Origin: Shewanella electrica
GTDB lineage: Bacteria; Pseudomonadota; Gammaproteobacteria; Enterobacterales; Shewanellaceae
Reading direction: 5' to 3'
DNA length: 64,000 nucleotides
Assembly: GCF_022321485.1 (NCBI RefSeq)
Contig: NZ_JAKOGG010000003.1
Span: 124,001-188,000 of the forward strand
The position numbers and the translations under genes are program-made. Of the stretch, positions 1 to 8,854 are shown one piece after another. How positions within the stretch are numbered: the stretch's first letter is position 1; every line of letters begins with the position of its first letter. The notes below the pieces were generated by a model. That model ran no database searches, had not been told where the DNA came from, and saw only the letters and a program-made list of their open reading frames with translations.

Positions 1-1
1 A

Positions 2-481
2 AATCCAGGACTTTTAAAATGGCAGTTTGATCAAAAGATCTCGAAATTATCATTTTATATAACTGATTATGAAGGTCATTATCGGGATTATATGCGCAAT
101 AAATACTGTGAAGCTGATTCGAGCGAGTTTAAAGTAAACTTATTTCCTCTTCCGGCAAAAAGCATTGACGAATGGTCAGATGCGCATATTGAACGGACCA
201 AAACTCGAATTAAGTACCATTACCGAACATATTGCGCCCAAAATCGGTTCAAGCTTCTACACGCCTTGGTTGACGAGTTTAAGCCAAAAGTTATCGTCTG
301 TTTTGGTCAGGGCTATTTGGAAGAGTTCAAGCTAGCCTTTTGGGGGGATGGTACACCACAATCTCTTAAAGAGACAAAACATGAGATAGGCGAGCGAAAC
401 AGCATATCGCTGTTTGAGTCAGATCACGCTACAAAGCCAATTGTAGCGCCATTTTTGGGGCGAAATTTGACTGAGGATTGA
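2..481 (+). CDS. hypothetical protein, 5'-truncated by the window edge
   Basis: The reading frame is open to the first base of the window, so the gene begins outside it; the first internal ATG is at 92 but codons upstream continue without a stop. About 159 residues are visible. I do not recognise the family with certainty. The stretch KVIVCFGQ followed about 45 residues later by PIVAPFLGR loosely recalls the beta-strand/loop pattern of uracil-DNA-glycosylase-like folds, but this is weak. The gene is clearly more AT-rich than everything to its right, which suggests recent acquisition or the edge of an island. It ends before a strong hairpin shared with the convergent ankyrin gene. Confidence 0.6.
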   Translation, partial: NPGLLKWQFDQKISKLSFYITDYEGHYRDYMRNKYCEADSSEFKVNLFPLPAKSIDEWSDAHIERTKTRIKYHYRTYCAQNRFKLLHALVDEFKPKVIVCFGQGYLEEFKLAFWGDGTPQSLKETKHEIGERNSISLFESDHATKPIVAPFLGRNLTED

Positions 482-642
482 GTTAAGGATGATTGCAGAC
501 GCCGTTAAACACGCGATTTCTGCATGTTAATAACTATTTAAATGGTCGTTTCATCGCCAGTGCCTCAAAACTGTTGTTCTCAAAGCAAAAATGTCAGCAC
601 AGTCATCACTTGTGTACAATTCAAAGAAATATTTTTAAATAC

Positions 643-673
643 AAACAGGCCTGCATTTGCAGGCCTGTTTTTT
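643..673. terminator. bidirectional intrinsic terminator
   Basis: A perfect 13-bp inverted repeat (643-655 pairing with 658-670) with a very short loop is flanked by an A-rich tract on the left and a T-run on the right. It lies between the 3' ends of two convergent genes (the truncated gene ending at 481 and the ankyrin gene ending at 692) and can stop transcription from both sides. Confidence 0.85.
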
Positions 674-691
674 CTTAGTTGTGCGCTGGAG

Positions 692-3600
692 TTAATTCAC
701 TGGCCCACGGGCGGCGGCGAGTTGCATCATGCCGACGCAATCTGCCATCTGCCGCTCTTTGGCAACTTCCAGCGGTGATTGGCCTTGCTCGTTGAGCGCA
801 AGTGGATCGGCACCTCCAAGGACTAACGCCATGATCACTGGTTTCACGCAGGCTTCGTAGTGCTGTTCATCGCCACGGAAGAAGGTGGCGAAATGCAGCG
901 GCGTGTTGCCACGTTCATCGCTGTGGTTGACGTCATGGCCTTGGCTTAATGCGGCTTTGACGATAGCAACATTGCCTTGATAGGCGGCCAAATGCAGCGG
1001 AGTCATGCCCCAGTTATTGGCTTGATATGGCACCTTAAACTGCTGTTGCAACAGCGTGAACCAACTGCTCGCCAACTCGAAATCGGCATGTTGTGCGACT
1101 GCATGCAGCAGGTTATCGCCGTCGGCTTCTACGGTGTTAGCAACCTCTTCCAGATTGAGGTATTGCAGTAATAATTGCTGCGCTTCATGGCCGGTATAAC
1201 GCAGGGCAAACCAGATCAGTGACGGCCCCTCACCTTGGGTCGCCAGCGACGCGCCGAGTTTGATTAAATGCGGCACTAACGCCAGCTGTGGCCGATACAG
1301 TGCTAACATCAACGGCGTGAAGCCTTCTTTTTGACTGGCGAGATTAACATTAGCGCCGCCAGTCACCAGCAGATTGAGCGTTTGCATCTTCTCGGCGGCT
1401 TGCAGTGCCAGTTGCTCCTCTTCTGGCAGTTCGCTGTCTATCTCAATATCTACAGCGCGATTGTTCATCAAAGCGCGAATAAGCGGCGTGTTGCCCTGCT
1501 CGTTATACATATCGACGTTGGCACCGCGACCAAGTAACTCGGCCACCACCAAGTTTTCGCCTAATGCGGCAGCAAGGTGCAGTGGACTATCGCCATCTTC
1601 ATCAACAGCATTGATATCCGCGCCCGCATCTAACAGCATTTTCAAGCCAGTTAAACGCCGCTGCGGCTCAGTAGTTTCATAGTCAATCACCTTATGTAAA
1701 CAGCTTTGTGGTGGCCAACCGCCGCTGGCACTCGGGTCGGCGCCAAGGTCAAGCAGATAGCGCATCCACAGCAAACGCGAGTTAACTGAGGCAAACACCA
1801 ACGGTGTCGCTTTCGTGGCTTCGTTACGCTCAGTCACGTCCAACATGCCTTTGCGCTGCAACAGTTGCAGATATTCCAACACCCGCTCTTGGCTTAATCC
1901 GCTGCGGCTGTTCATCAAGAAATGCACATAGTGTTCACCATTGCCGCTGATAGGCTGATGCGGATCGGCGCCGTTATCTAATAGCAGCTCAACCACATCC
2001 AGATTATCGCCGCGTGTCGCTGTCTCCAATGCGCTCAATTCCCAACGGAATAAGTCAGCATCGCCCGCCCCCGGCACCAACTCACGCTGCAAAGTAATGT
2101 TCGGGTCGGCGCCCATTTCTAACAGCAATGAGGTTAACGCCATGGCGCTGTCACCGTTATGCCAATCGAGCACCATCAGCAGTAACGTCAACGCTTCAGA
2201 GATGATTTTCTCGTCGGTCGGATGACGTTTATACAGGCGATTGACGTCAGTACAACGTGCCAGTAAGCAACGCAGGGTCGGCAGCGCGACTTTATTACTG
2301 ATAGCCTCTCGCAGCAGCGGACCAGCTTCGTCACTTTCTACATCTAACTCAGGAAGTTGCTCCAGTAGTGGGCTAATATCATCGCCCGCTTTAGCGTTGA
2401 GACACCAATAGGTGATCAGGTTGCCGACACTGTCAGGCTTCACCCGTTTATTGATATCCCAGCCCACTTGCAGCAGCGCGCGAGCCAACATCATAAACAC
2501 ATAGTCGCCACTGATATTCACTGTCAGATGCGCCAAGGTGCGGCAATCGGTCATGCTGTCGTTGCGCGACATGTTGTAATAGAACGGCGTATCTAACGGC
2601 AACTCGGCACCGTGGCTTTGGTACAGGCGGCTTAACTTCGGCAAAGTATCGGTAAGCTCTTCGGCGGAGTATTTTTTACCGTGAAAGTTGCGGGTAAACA
2701 GCTTGGTGAATAGCGTTGATTTATCTTGCTCTTGATAAAACAGATCGGCGCCGCGATCGGCCAGCATCGATGCTAAAGCGATGCGTTGATACCAAACGGC
2801 AAACAAAAAGGCGGAATGACCGTGGCTTTCAAGCGCCGCGCCATGCTCCAATAACCATGAAACCAATAAGTCGGCCTCGGGCAATTCATCGTAACCACAG
2901 ATTAAGATTTGTAAGCTGGTGAGCTGACGACCATACCATTTAGTGGTGACATCAATATTGACACCTTTATGCAGCAATACGGTTAAGCAGCGTTGTTTTA
3001 AATCGAATTCCACATTGGTGGCGACCACCAACTCAGTGAAATACATGTCCAAAATGGGCGCACCATCTGGCTGGCTGCTGATGACATTGAGATAGTCGCG
3101 TTTACGATGCAACAAAATCCCCAAAGGCAAGCCCACCTGATACTGCGCATTCAACGCCAGCAAATTCATCCGCATCTCTTCTGTCGGGAAATTGTTGAAG
3201 TTGAAATAGGGAGTGAGATCTTCCAGTTCAAATTTAGGAATGGCAACTTCCAACTCCAGTAGCGTCAGGAAGGTATTAAAACGCTTATTTTTTAAGGCGA
3301 TGGTTGGTAGCGAGTCAAAGCCTTCTGCTGGGCTTTCAGGTTCACGCACCTGTAAATCACCAGTATCGAGCAACTCCTGCAAAATAAACGGAATGGCGAC
3401 CCGCCGAGGCTCATCCATTGAGTGGCTATCGGCCAACAGCGGATTGGTCAGCATTTGGCACAGCGGCGTGTCGGTTTGCTTATTGCCTAAATTAACATCG
3501 GCGCCCAGTTCAATCAGCGTGCGCACCATTCTGGGCTGAGGCATCACATCATCGTTGCCAATATAAAATGCCAATGCCGTTAAGCCGGTATTGCGTGCGT

Positions 3601-4006
3601 CGATCTCATTAATATCGACGCCAAACTCCAATAAGGCTTGCAAGTAATCTCGCCGCACCTCTTTAAACTGCAACACGTAATGCAGCACCGGTAGGCCATC
3701 AATATATTTCGGCAATGTCTCACCATGTGCCAAAAACAGCCGCAGTAGCCGCTGCGATAAGCTGGCAACCACATGCTCCATCACGGGTTGGCCCGGACGC
3801 TCGGCACCTGAGGCGGGGTCAACACCGGCTTCCAGCAACATGGCGGCAATCTCAGCTTGGGTGTGATGGATGGCGTAATACAGCAGTCCACGGCCGTCTT
3901 CATCGGTCGCGTGGTAATTTTTCTCAAAGGAAAGCATGGTGGATAGCGAGCTGACATTGCCACCACGAATAAGCGAAATAAGCGTTGAGAAAGGGGTAAA
4001 AAGCAT
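692..4006 (-). CDS. large ankyrin-repeat protein
   Basis: 1104 residues built from ankyrin-type repeats along nearly the whole length. Clear repeat cores include TPLHLAAYQGN and SPLHLAAALGEN, with GADPN/GANVN-type turns (GADVNLGN, GADPNITL, GANVDMYN, GADINAVD). No signal peptide, transmembrane segment or catalytic domain is visible, so a cytoplasmic protein-binding scaffold is likely. The N-terminal half has more degenerate repeats than the C-terminal half. The start is well supported: ATG at 4006 is preceded on the minus strand by GGAG with 5-nt spacing. It is monocistronic, convergent with the truncated gene on its left and divergent from the EAL gene. The partner is unknown. Confidence 0.9.
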   Translation of the reverse strand: MLFTPFSTLISLIRGGNVSSLSTMLSFEKNYHATDEDGRGLLYYAIHHTQAEIAAMLLEAGVDPASGAERPGQPVMEHVVASLSQRLLRLFLAHGETLPKYIDGLPVLHYVLQFKEVRRDYLQALLEFGVDINEIDARNTGLTALAFYIGNDDVMPQPRMVRTLIELGADVNLGNKQTDTPLCQMLTNPLLADSHSMDEPRRVAIPFILQELLDTGDLQVREPESPAEGFDSLPTIALKNKRFNTFLTLLELEVAIPKFELEDLTPYFNFNNFPTEEMRMNLLALNAQYQVGLPLGILLHRKRDYLNVISSQPDGAPILDMYFTELVVATNVEFDLKQRCLTVLLHKGVNIDVTTKWYGRQLTSLQILICGYDELPEADLLVSWLLEHGAALESHGHSAFLFAVWYQRIALASMLADRGADLFYQEQDKSTLFTKLFTRNFHGKKYSAEELTDTLPKLSRLYQSHGAELPLDTPFYYNMSRNDSMTDCRTLAHLTVNISGDYVFMMLARALLQVGWDINKRVKPDSVGNLITYWCLNAKAGDDISPLLEQLPELDVESDEAGPLLREAISNKVALPTLRCLLARCTDVNRLYKRHPTDEKIISEALTLLLMVLDWHNGDSAMALTSLLLEMGADPNITLQRELVPGAGDADLFRWELSALETATRGDNLDVVELLLDNGADPHQPISGNGEHYVHFLMNSRSGLSQERVLEYLQLLQRKGMLDVTERNEATKATPLVFASVNSRLLWMRYLLDLGADPSASGGWPPQSCLHKVIDYETTEPQRRLTGLKMLLDAGADINAVDEDGDSPLHLAAALGENLVVAELLGRGANVDMYNEQGNTPLIRALMNNRAVDIEIDSELPEEEQLALQAAEKMQTLNLLVTGGANVNLASQKEGFTPLMLALYRPQLALVPHLIKLGASLATQGEGPSLIWFALRYTGHEAQQLLLQYLNLEEVANTVEADGDNLLHAVAQHADFELASSWFTLLQQQFKVPYQANNWGMTPLHLAAYQGNVAIVKAALSQGHDVNHSDERGNTPLHFATFFRGDEQHYEACVKPVIMALVLGGADPLALNEQGQSPLEVAKERQMADCVGMMQLAAARGPVN

Positions 4007-4417
4007 ACGTACTCCATGTGAGCTTTTTAATCACACAAGGCATGTTCGCGCCTTGCGGTAATAACTTAAAACGATGAATAGCGCCGACCTGCCGGTGGAT
4101 TCTTTTAGCTGCTGGGTGGCATTTTCCCTATGCATGACCTCAGCGACAGACCGCACTTGTTTGTGGCCGCCAAGCTTAACATAACTCTGGCTTAAAGACA
4201 TAAAATGTCATAACTATTGCTACTGAGGTGGCATACCGCCAGTAGTGCACTCGGCAAAGCAGCACCACCAAACGTGAGTATTTACTGCGGCACCGCATCG
4301 CAAAGCCACCACACTAACAACGACCACGCTTAACGCTGGCGTCGTCATTGGCTCTTTTTGTGTGCTTGCCTATATGATTGCTCGCTTAATACCTTATAGT
4401 GAGGGTCTACTATTTAC
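4007..4417. other. intergenic region between divergent ankyrin and EAL genes
   Basis: 411 bp with no convincing coding potential. It must hold promoters for both divergent genes. Short dyads are visible (TGTGA/TCACA separated by 9 bp just upstream of the ankyrin gene, and GACAT-AAA-ATGTC near 4198-4210), but I could not assign either to a known regulator. Confidence 0.5.
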
Positions 4418-5200
4418 ATGATGTATGCACAGATGACTGATATTACCCCGCCAGCCTGCGCCAAGTGCCGCGAAAATCCTACCTTACCCTTTGCGATTAG
4501 CATGGCATTCCAGCCGATCATTAACGCTAGGACATTACAGATCTTTGGTTACGAAGCCTTGGTTCGCGGCGTAAACGGTGAAGGGGCGGGGCAAGTGCTT
4601 GCGCAAGTGGATAATGACAACCTGTATCGCTTTGATCAGCAATGTCGTGTGACCGCCATTGAATGGGCCAGCAAGCTAAAGCTCGATAAAATGCTCAGTA
4701 TCAACTTTATGCCCAATGCGGTTTATCAAGCTGAGCGCTGTATCCGTGCCACCCTCAAAACCGCCGAACGTTGTCAGTTTCCAACTAAGTTGCTCATGTT
4801 TGAGTTTACTGAAAACGAGCGCATTACCGATTCAAGCCACCTGAAATCGATTATCAATTGTTATAAAGAGCTGGGCTTCCGCACCGCCATTGATGATTTT
4901 GGCGCGGGTTACTCTGGCCTTGAACTACTCACAGACTTACAGACCGATCTGATTAAACTGGATATGACGCTGATTAAAGATATTGATCAGTCCCCTGCCC
5001 GCCAAATCATTGTGCGGCACACCATCGCCATGCTGCATGAATTAGGTTGTAGTGTATTGGCTGAAGGCATTGAAACCGCGGCGGAAGCGCAGTGGCTGCA
5101 AGCCGCTGGTGTTGAGTTTATGCAAGGTTATTTATTTGCCAAGCCGGGCTTTGAACACCTGCCAAGCGCCGATGTTAGCGCGCTTACGCCCATTGAGTAG
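4418..5200 (+). CDS. EAL-domain c-di-GMP phosphodiesterase
   Basis: 260 residues, a stand-alone EAL domain that would hydrolyse cyclic di-GMP to pGpG in the cytoplasm. The signature residues look intact: EAL at residues 46-48, the Asn of SINFMPN, the Glu of FEFTEN, the DDFGAGYSG loop, Lys-Leu-Asp of IKLDMTLI, AEGIET and the Gln of MQGYLFA. An active enzyme is therefore expected. A short N-terminal Cys-x2-Cys (CAKC, residues 14-17) precedes the domain; whether it binds metal or senses redox state is unknown. Three in-frame ATGs (4418, 4421, 4433) compete; GAGGG at 4401-4405 is rather far from all of them, so the exact start is uncertain. Confidence 0.9.
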   Translation: MMYAQMTDITPPACAKCRENPTLPFAISMAFQPIINARTLQIFGYEALVRGVNGEGAGQVLAQVDNDNLYRFDQQCRVTAIEWASKLKLDKMLSINFMPNAVYQAERCIRATLKTAERCQFPTKLLMFEFTENERITDSSHLKSIINCYKELGFRTAIDDFGAGYSGLELLTDLQTDLIKLDMTLIKDIDQSPARQIIVRHTIAMLHELGCSVLAEGIETAAEAQWLQAAGVEFMQGYLFAKPGFEHLPSADVSALTPIE

Positions 5201-5223
5201 CAACACATAGCTAGCAACAAAAT

Positions 5224-5511
5224 TCAGCCGCGTTGCTGCGCACTCCACTGATACAGCTGCGCTAAAGCCTGCTGATAGTGTTGATTGCGCTCAGCTATGC
5301 TGAGCTGCGGTGTCGCCGCCAGTGCGACATCGTTGGCACTGCCCATACCACCGCCAGTCGCGTTAATTGTGTTAGCTGCGGCGAGATGATTACCGCGCTG
5401 ATATTGCCCTAAGGCTTGGCGAAATTGACGTTGCCAATGTGGCTCACCGTCTAATAATTCAATAAGTTGCTGCAGCAGTGCAGCAACATCCGTAGCGTCC
5501 GTACTTGTCAT
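5224..5511 (-). CDS. small conserved protein, DUF6966-like
   Basis: 95 residues. A helical N-terminal half (two amphipathic helices with ELLDGEPHW and RQALGQYQRGN) is followed by a GGGMGSANDVAL turn, the pattern I associate with the DUF6966 group of small bacterial proteins of unknown function. No signal peptide or membrane segment. It is convergent with the EAL gene, 23 bp from its stop. Function is unknown and the family assignment is moderate only. Confidence 0.65.
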   Translation of the reverse strand: MTSTDATDVAALLQQLIELLDGEPHWQRQFRQALGQYQRGNHLAAANTINATGGGMGSANDVALAATPQLSIAERNQHYQQALAQLYQWSAQQRG

Positions 5512-5738
5512 TGTGGTTTGTCCTTACCATGCAGTTGAGCGTGTTTCGCCTGTCGCTTGCGCGCTAAGCGCAACATAATGCCGCATCATCACTATGACGC
5601 CAATAGCGGCTTCCTCGATTAGCTTATTACCCACAAAGTTCATAACGAATCACCACAATAATCAACATAAAAACAGCTAATTAGCGCAATTAACAATCCA
5701 TTCAGCCATTAATTTGATCTCTTTTTAAACAAAAATGC

Positions 5739-5766
5739 TTGACCACATTGATTACAAATGTAATCT
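5739..5766 (+). promoter_or_regulatory. candidate promoter of the blaI-like operon
   Basis: TTGACC (5739-5744) and TAATCT (5761-5766) are separated by 16 bp upstream of the blaI-like start at 5825. The first operator dyad (5750-5765) lies over the spacer and the -10 element, as expected for a repressor that occludes RNA polymerase. The -10 is a poor match, so this is an inference from position. Confidence 0.5.
5750..5765. promoter_or_regulatory. BlaI/MecI-type operator 1
   Basis: A perfect dyad, GATTACA-AA-TGTAATC. The TACA..TGTA core is that known for BlaI/MecI/CopY-family operators. It lies 60 bp upstream of the repressor gene and overlaps its candidate promoter. Confidence 0.75.
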
Positions 5767-5776
5767 TAATTTTGAA

Positions 5777-5790
5777 ATTACAACTGTAAT
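5777..5790. promoter_or_regulatory. BlaI/MecI-type operator 2
   Basis: A second dyad, ATTACA-AC-TGTAAT, with its centre 26 bp from that of the first. Two tandem sites are the usual arrangement at bla and mec operators, where two repressor dimers bind. Confidence 0.75.
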
Positions 5791-5824
5791 CGGTCATGAT
5801 GTCCAGAAAAAGTGAGCTAACAGC

Positions 5825-6202
5825 ATGAAAGAGATAAGCAACGCCGAACTGACCATTTTGAACTTGCTATGGCAACGTGCGCCGCAGTCAGCGCAAGAGA
5901 TTATTGAGCAGCTTGCCAGCGCCAACGATTGGCAAGACAAAACCGTGAAAACGCTGCTCAATCGCTTAGTCAACAAACAAGCCATCGGCTTTGATAAACA
6001 GGGGCGCGCTTACGCCTACTATCCGCTGATCAAACAAAGCGAATATCAACTCAAAGAGAGTGAGTCGTTTATTCAACGCCTCTTCAGCGGCCGAGTCGCG
6101 CCGTTAGTAGCTGGCTTTGCCAAACAGAAAAAATTGACTGAGCAAGACGTCAACGAGCTGCAGCAGTTGATTGATCAATGGAAAAAGGACAATCCATCAT
6201 GA
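5825..6202 (+). CDS. BlaI/MecI/CopY-family transcriptional repressor
   Basis: 125 residues. The N-terminal winged helix carries the family hallmarks: ISNAELTILNLLW, SAQEIIEQL, and TVKTLLNRLVNK in the recognition helix, followed by the wing with YAYYPLI. The C-terminal helices (residues about 75-125) would dimerise. It likely binds the two TTACA-N2-TGTAA dyads just upstream and represses its own operon. Its stop codon overlaps the ATG of the M56 peptidase gene (ATGA), so the two are translationally coupled, the same pairing as blaI-blaR1 and mecI-mecR1. The effector is unknown because the partner lacks a penicillin-binding sensor domain. Confidence 0.9.
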   Translation: MKEISNAELTILNLLWQRAPQSAQEIIEQLASANDWQDKTVKTLLNRLVNKQAIGFDKQGRAYAYYPLIKQSEYQLKESESFIQRLFSGRVAPLVAGFAKQKKLTEQDVNELQQLIDQWKKDNPS

Positions 6203-7383
6203 GTCAGTGGCTAATTTCGCAAACTATTGGCATCAGCCTACTTGCCAGCGTGTTGCTGCTGTTGCATCGCAGTAACTTAAAGCGGCTCGGCATTCACTAT
6301 ACCTATCTGTTGTGGCTCTCTCTGCTGCTACTGCCAGCATCATCTTGGTTAATTCAAGCTGGCCAACAGTGGCTCAGCCATAGTGCGCAACCTTCGCAAC
6401 TGGCGGTATTTCGGGTGTATATGCAGCAAGCGGTAGGTGATGTGGAACTGCTGGCAGGCTTTAGTTTACTCAGTGGTGTGTATCTTATCGGCGTCAGCGC
6501 CATGCTGGCCCTGCTGCTCGGCCACGGCATTTATCTGCGCCAACTGAGGCGCAACGCCCTGCCTTGCACACTATCGTTTAGCGCGCCGTTGCCAATTAAA
6601 CAGCACGCCGCCGTTAACTCGCCGATGTTATCTGGCGTGTTCCAGCCGATGATTTTAGTACCGCATAATTTCGCCGAGCTAGAGATTAACGCCCAACGCT
6701 GCGTGATTGAACACGAACTGCGCCACCAGCAACGCGGCGATCTGCTCAGCAATACTTTGGCTTGGCTGCTACTGAGCATGCAGTGGTTTAACCCGCTGGC
6801 TTGGTTGGCCTATGGTCGCTTTCGTGATGACCAAGAACTCGCCTGTGACGCCGACGCCACGACTAGCATGTCGTCCCAGCAACGCATTCGCTACAGCGAA
6901 ACCCTGCTGCACTACTCGCAGCAACCCTTGTTAAGCGTGATGAACACGCATTACGGCAATAAACACACCTTGAAGGAGAGAATTATGCAACTACAGCAGC
7001 ATAAACCCCACGGAAGAAAACGCGTCATTTTAGCAATGTTGACCTTGAGTTGTGGCTTGAGTGCTGCGCTGCTCAACCAACAAGTGATGGCTGATACGTC
7101 AAGTGCGGACATAACAGCCACAACGCCGATCAACCGCGTAGAACCTAACTATCCGCTCGAAGCAGCTAAGCAGCGTATTGAAGGGCATGTCAGCTTTAAG
7201 TTTGATATCACCGCCGCAGGTAACGTCACTAACGTGCGGGTGATCGATTCACAACCACAAGGCATGTTTGACCATGAAGCCACCGTCGCTCTTGAGCAAT
7301 GGCAATATCCAGCTTCAGGCGCAGAGCAGAAAGATATGATGGTGCAATTGGCGTTTCAGTTAGAGCCGACAGCGCAGCAATAA
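6199..7383 (+). CDS. BlaR1-like M56 metallopeptidase fused to a TonB C-terminal domain
   Basis: 394 residues from the ATG at 6199 (AAGGA SD; ATGA overlap with the repressor). Several N-terminal membrane helices (residues about 5-50 and 85-115) lead into an M56 zinc protease domain with HELRH at 172-176 and the third ligand Glu213 in DQELACD. A further membrane segment near 280-300 is followed by a periplasmic TonB-type domain (about 310-390; EPNYPLEAAK and a GHVSFKFDI strand). In BlaR1 the M56 domain cleaves the repressor when the sensor is occupied. Here a TonB-like domain replaces the beta-lactam sensor, so the signal is probably not a beta-lactam. Energy transduction to a receptor is an alternative, but the usual TonB box-binding context is missing. 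Confidence 0.85.
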   Translation: MSQWLISQTIGISLLASVLLLLHRSNLKRLGIHYTYLLWLSLLLLPASSWLIQAGQQWLSHSAQPSQLAVFRVYMQQAVGDVELLAGFSLLSGVYLIGVSAMLALLLGHGIYLRQLRRNALPCTLSFSAPLPIKQHAAVNSPMLSGVFQPMILVPHNFAELEINAQRCVIEHELRHQQRGDLLSNTLAWLLLSMQWFNPLAWLAYGRFRDDQELACDADATTSMSSQQRIRYSETLLHYSQQPLLSVMNTHYGNKHTLKERIMQLQQHKPHGRKRVILAMLTLSCGLSAALLNQQVMADTSSADITATTPINRVEPNYPLEAAKQRIEGHVSFKFDITAAGNVTNVRVIDSQPQGMFDHEATVALEQWQYPASGAEQKDMMVQLAFQLEPTAQQ

Positions 7384-7471
7384 GCGACGTTCAGTGCCAG
7401 CATTCGCCAAGCGTGTATAGATCGACGGCCGCGATCTATTATCGACGCTCAGCGACCAATGCAGCGGTGAC

Positions 7472-7963
7472 TTAGTTAGCTTGCAGCAGCTGCTCTATCT
7501 GCGCTTTTAACTGTAATGGCTTGGTCGTCGGCGCGAAACGTTCCAGCACCTTGCCCTGTTTATCCACCAAAAATTTGGTGAAGTTCCATTTAATCCCTTG
7601 CGACCCCAGCACGCCTTTAGCGTCTTTTTTCAGTAGCTTGTACAGCGGATGGGTATTGGCGCCATTGACGTCAATCTTGGCAAACATTGGAAAGCTTACG
7701 CCATAATTCAGCTGACAAAACTGGCTGATATCACTGTCACTACCCGGCTCTTGATGACCAAATTGGTTGCACGGAAAACCAAGAATTTCCAATCCTTGCG
7801 GCTGCAGCGTTTTATACAGTTCTTCTAGCTCTTGATACTGCGGTGTAAACCCACATTTGCTAGCAGTATTCACAATCAACAGCACCTTGCCTTGAAACTC
7901 ATTTAATGAGCGCTGCTGTCCGCTGATATCAGTCACATCAATCTGGTAGATCGGCGCAGTCAT
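7472..7963 (-). CDS. glutathione peroxidase family protein (cysteine form)
   Basis: 163 residues from the ATG at 7963 (AAGGA SD); an upstream in-frame extension exists but has no better ribosome site. Thioredoxin-fold peroxidase reducing H2O2 or organic hydroperoxides with glutathione or thioredoxin. The peroxidatic residue is Cys37 in TASKCGFTPQY, with Gln67 (FPCNQFG) and Trp126-Asn127 (KWNFTK) completing the tetrad. No signal peptide, so it acts in the cytoplasm. The family relative in E. coli is BtuE. It is a single gene, transcribed from a promoter just after the terminator of the upstream regulator gene. Confidence 0.93.
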   Translation of the reverse strand: MTAPIYQIDVTDISGQQRSLNEFQGKVLLIVNTASKCGFTPQYQELEELYKTLQPQGLEILGFPCNQFGHQEPGSDSDISQFCQLNYGVSFPMFAKIDVNGANTHPLYKLLKKDAKGVLGSQGIKWNFTKFLVDKQGKVLERFAPTTKPLQLKAQIEQLLQAN

Positions 7964-8061
7964 AGGGTTATCCTTAAAATATTTCGCACAATTATATTGC
8001 GCACTATTGTTATCAATAAGTGGGTTAACTGCAAGTGCTGCCATTCAGCGAAATGCGGCAG

Positions 8062-8100
8062 ACAGAAAAACAAAACCCCAACCGAAATGGCTGGGGTTTT
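8062..8100 (-). terminator. intrinsic terminator of the sensor/regulator operon
   Basis: AAAACCCCA (8072-8080) pairs with TGGGGTTTT (8092-8100), with one inner mismatch in the extended stem. Read on the minus strand the stem is followed by TTTTGTTTTT, so it terminates transcription leaving the response regulator gene. Confidence 0.75.
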
Positions 8101-8152
8101 CGAATATTGCGTAGCATCTGCTGGCGCTATTACCAACCTGCTGCCCAGGGGC

Positions 8153-8854
8153 TTAATCTAGCAGGCTAATATCCGTGAGTTGATATAAGCGCCGTGGACG
8201 ACCACCGGTCTTGTAGTTCAGCACCATTTTCACCACACCTTCGGTTTCTAGATATTCTAGATAACGGCGCACGGTGATACGGCTGACATTCATACGGTCA
8301 CTCATATCATCCACAGAGAAATCGGTCAGTTGTTCCTCTTTGAGGATCTGTTTGAGCGATTCAAGCGTGGTGGCGTCGATGCCTTTTGGCGTTTTACGCA
8401 CTGGCGCATTGGTGGTGCGTTTACCCAAGATCAGGTCGATAGCGCCTTGATCTACCGTGTCGTGGCACGCCAATTTTTGGCGGTAAACTTTGTAATCATC
8501 CAACGCTTGACGCACCCGCGACATGCGCACGGGTTTCACCAAATAGTCGCTAATACCCAACTGTACCGCGTGTTCCACGGTGGACGCATCACGCTCGGCA
8601 GTGGTCATAATAAAATAGCAGTTGGCACCATCGCGGCGCAGTTTTTGGATTACATCTAAGCCACTGCCGTCTGGCAAGGTAATGTCAACAAACACCAACT
8701 GTGGCTTGTACAGTTCAAACTGCATCAGTGCGTCAGCATAGGTTTCGCTAACGGCGACCACTTCGAAGTCGGTGTGCTGGTTAATGGTTGATTCCAGTGC
8801 ATAGCTTGCTCTGGGATCATCCTCAATAATCATGGTAGTGACTTTCTTCTTCAT
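8153..8854 (-). CDS. DcuR/DpiA (CitB)-family response regulator
   Basis: About 233 residues from the ATG at 8854; a TTG eight codons upstream is also open. The receiver domain (residues 5-120) has the acidic pair Glu11/Asp12, phosphoacceptor Asp57 (FVDITLPDG) and Lys107 (DYLVKP). The C-terminal HTH (about 165-230) has the VSRITVRRYLEYLE recognition helix typical of the CitB/DcuR group. The gene overlaps the end of the sensor kinase gene by about 30 bp, so the pair is co-translated. In E. coli DcuR activates fumarate-respiration genes; the adjacent frdABCD makes the same role plausible here. Confidence 0.9.
   Translation of the reverse strand: MKKKVTTMIIEDDPRASYALESTINQHTDFEVVAVSETYADALMQFELYKPQLVFVDITLPDGSGLDVIQKLRRDGANCYFIMTTAERDASTVEHAVQLGISDYLVKPVRMSRVRQALDDYKVYRQKLACHDTVDQGAIDLILGKRTTNAPVRKTPKGIDATTLESLKQILKEEQLTDFSVDDMSDRMNVSRITVRRYLEYLETEGVVKMVLNYKTGGRPRRLYQLTDISLLD

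Noticed and set aside
4017-4036. TGTGA...TCACA as a CRP site before the ankyrin gene
   Set aside because: The half-sites are 9 bp apart instead of 6.
6199-7383. Beta-lactam resistance regulator (true BlaR1)
   Set aside because: The penicillin-binding sensor domain is absent and no beta-lactamase gene is nearby.
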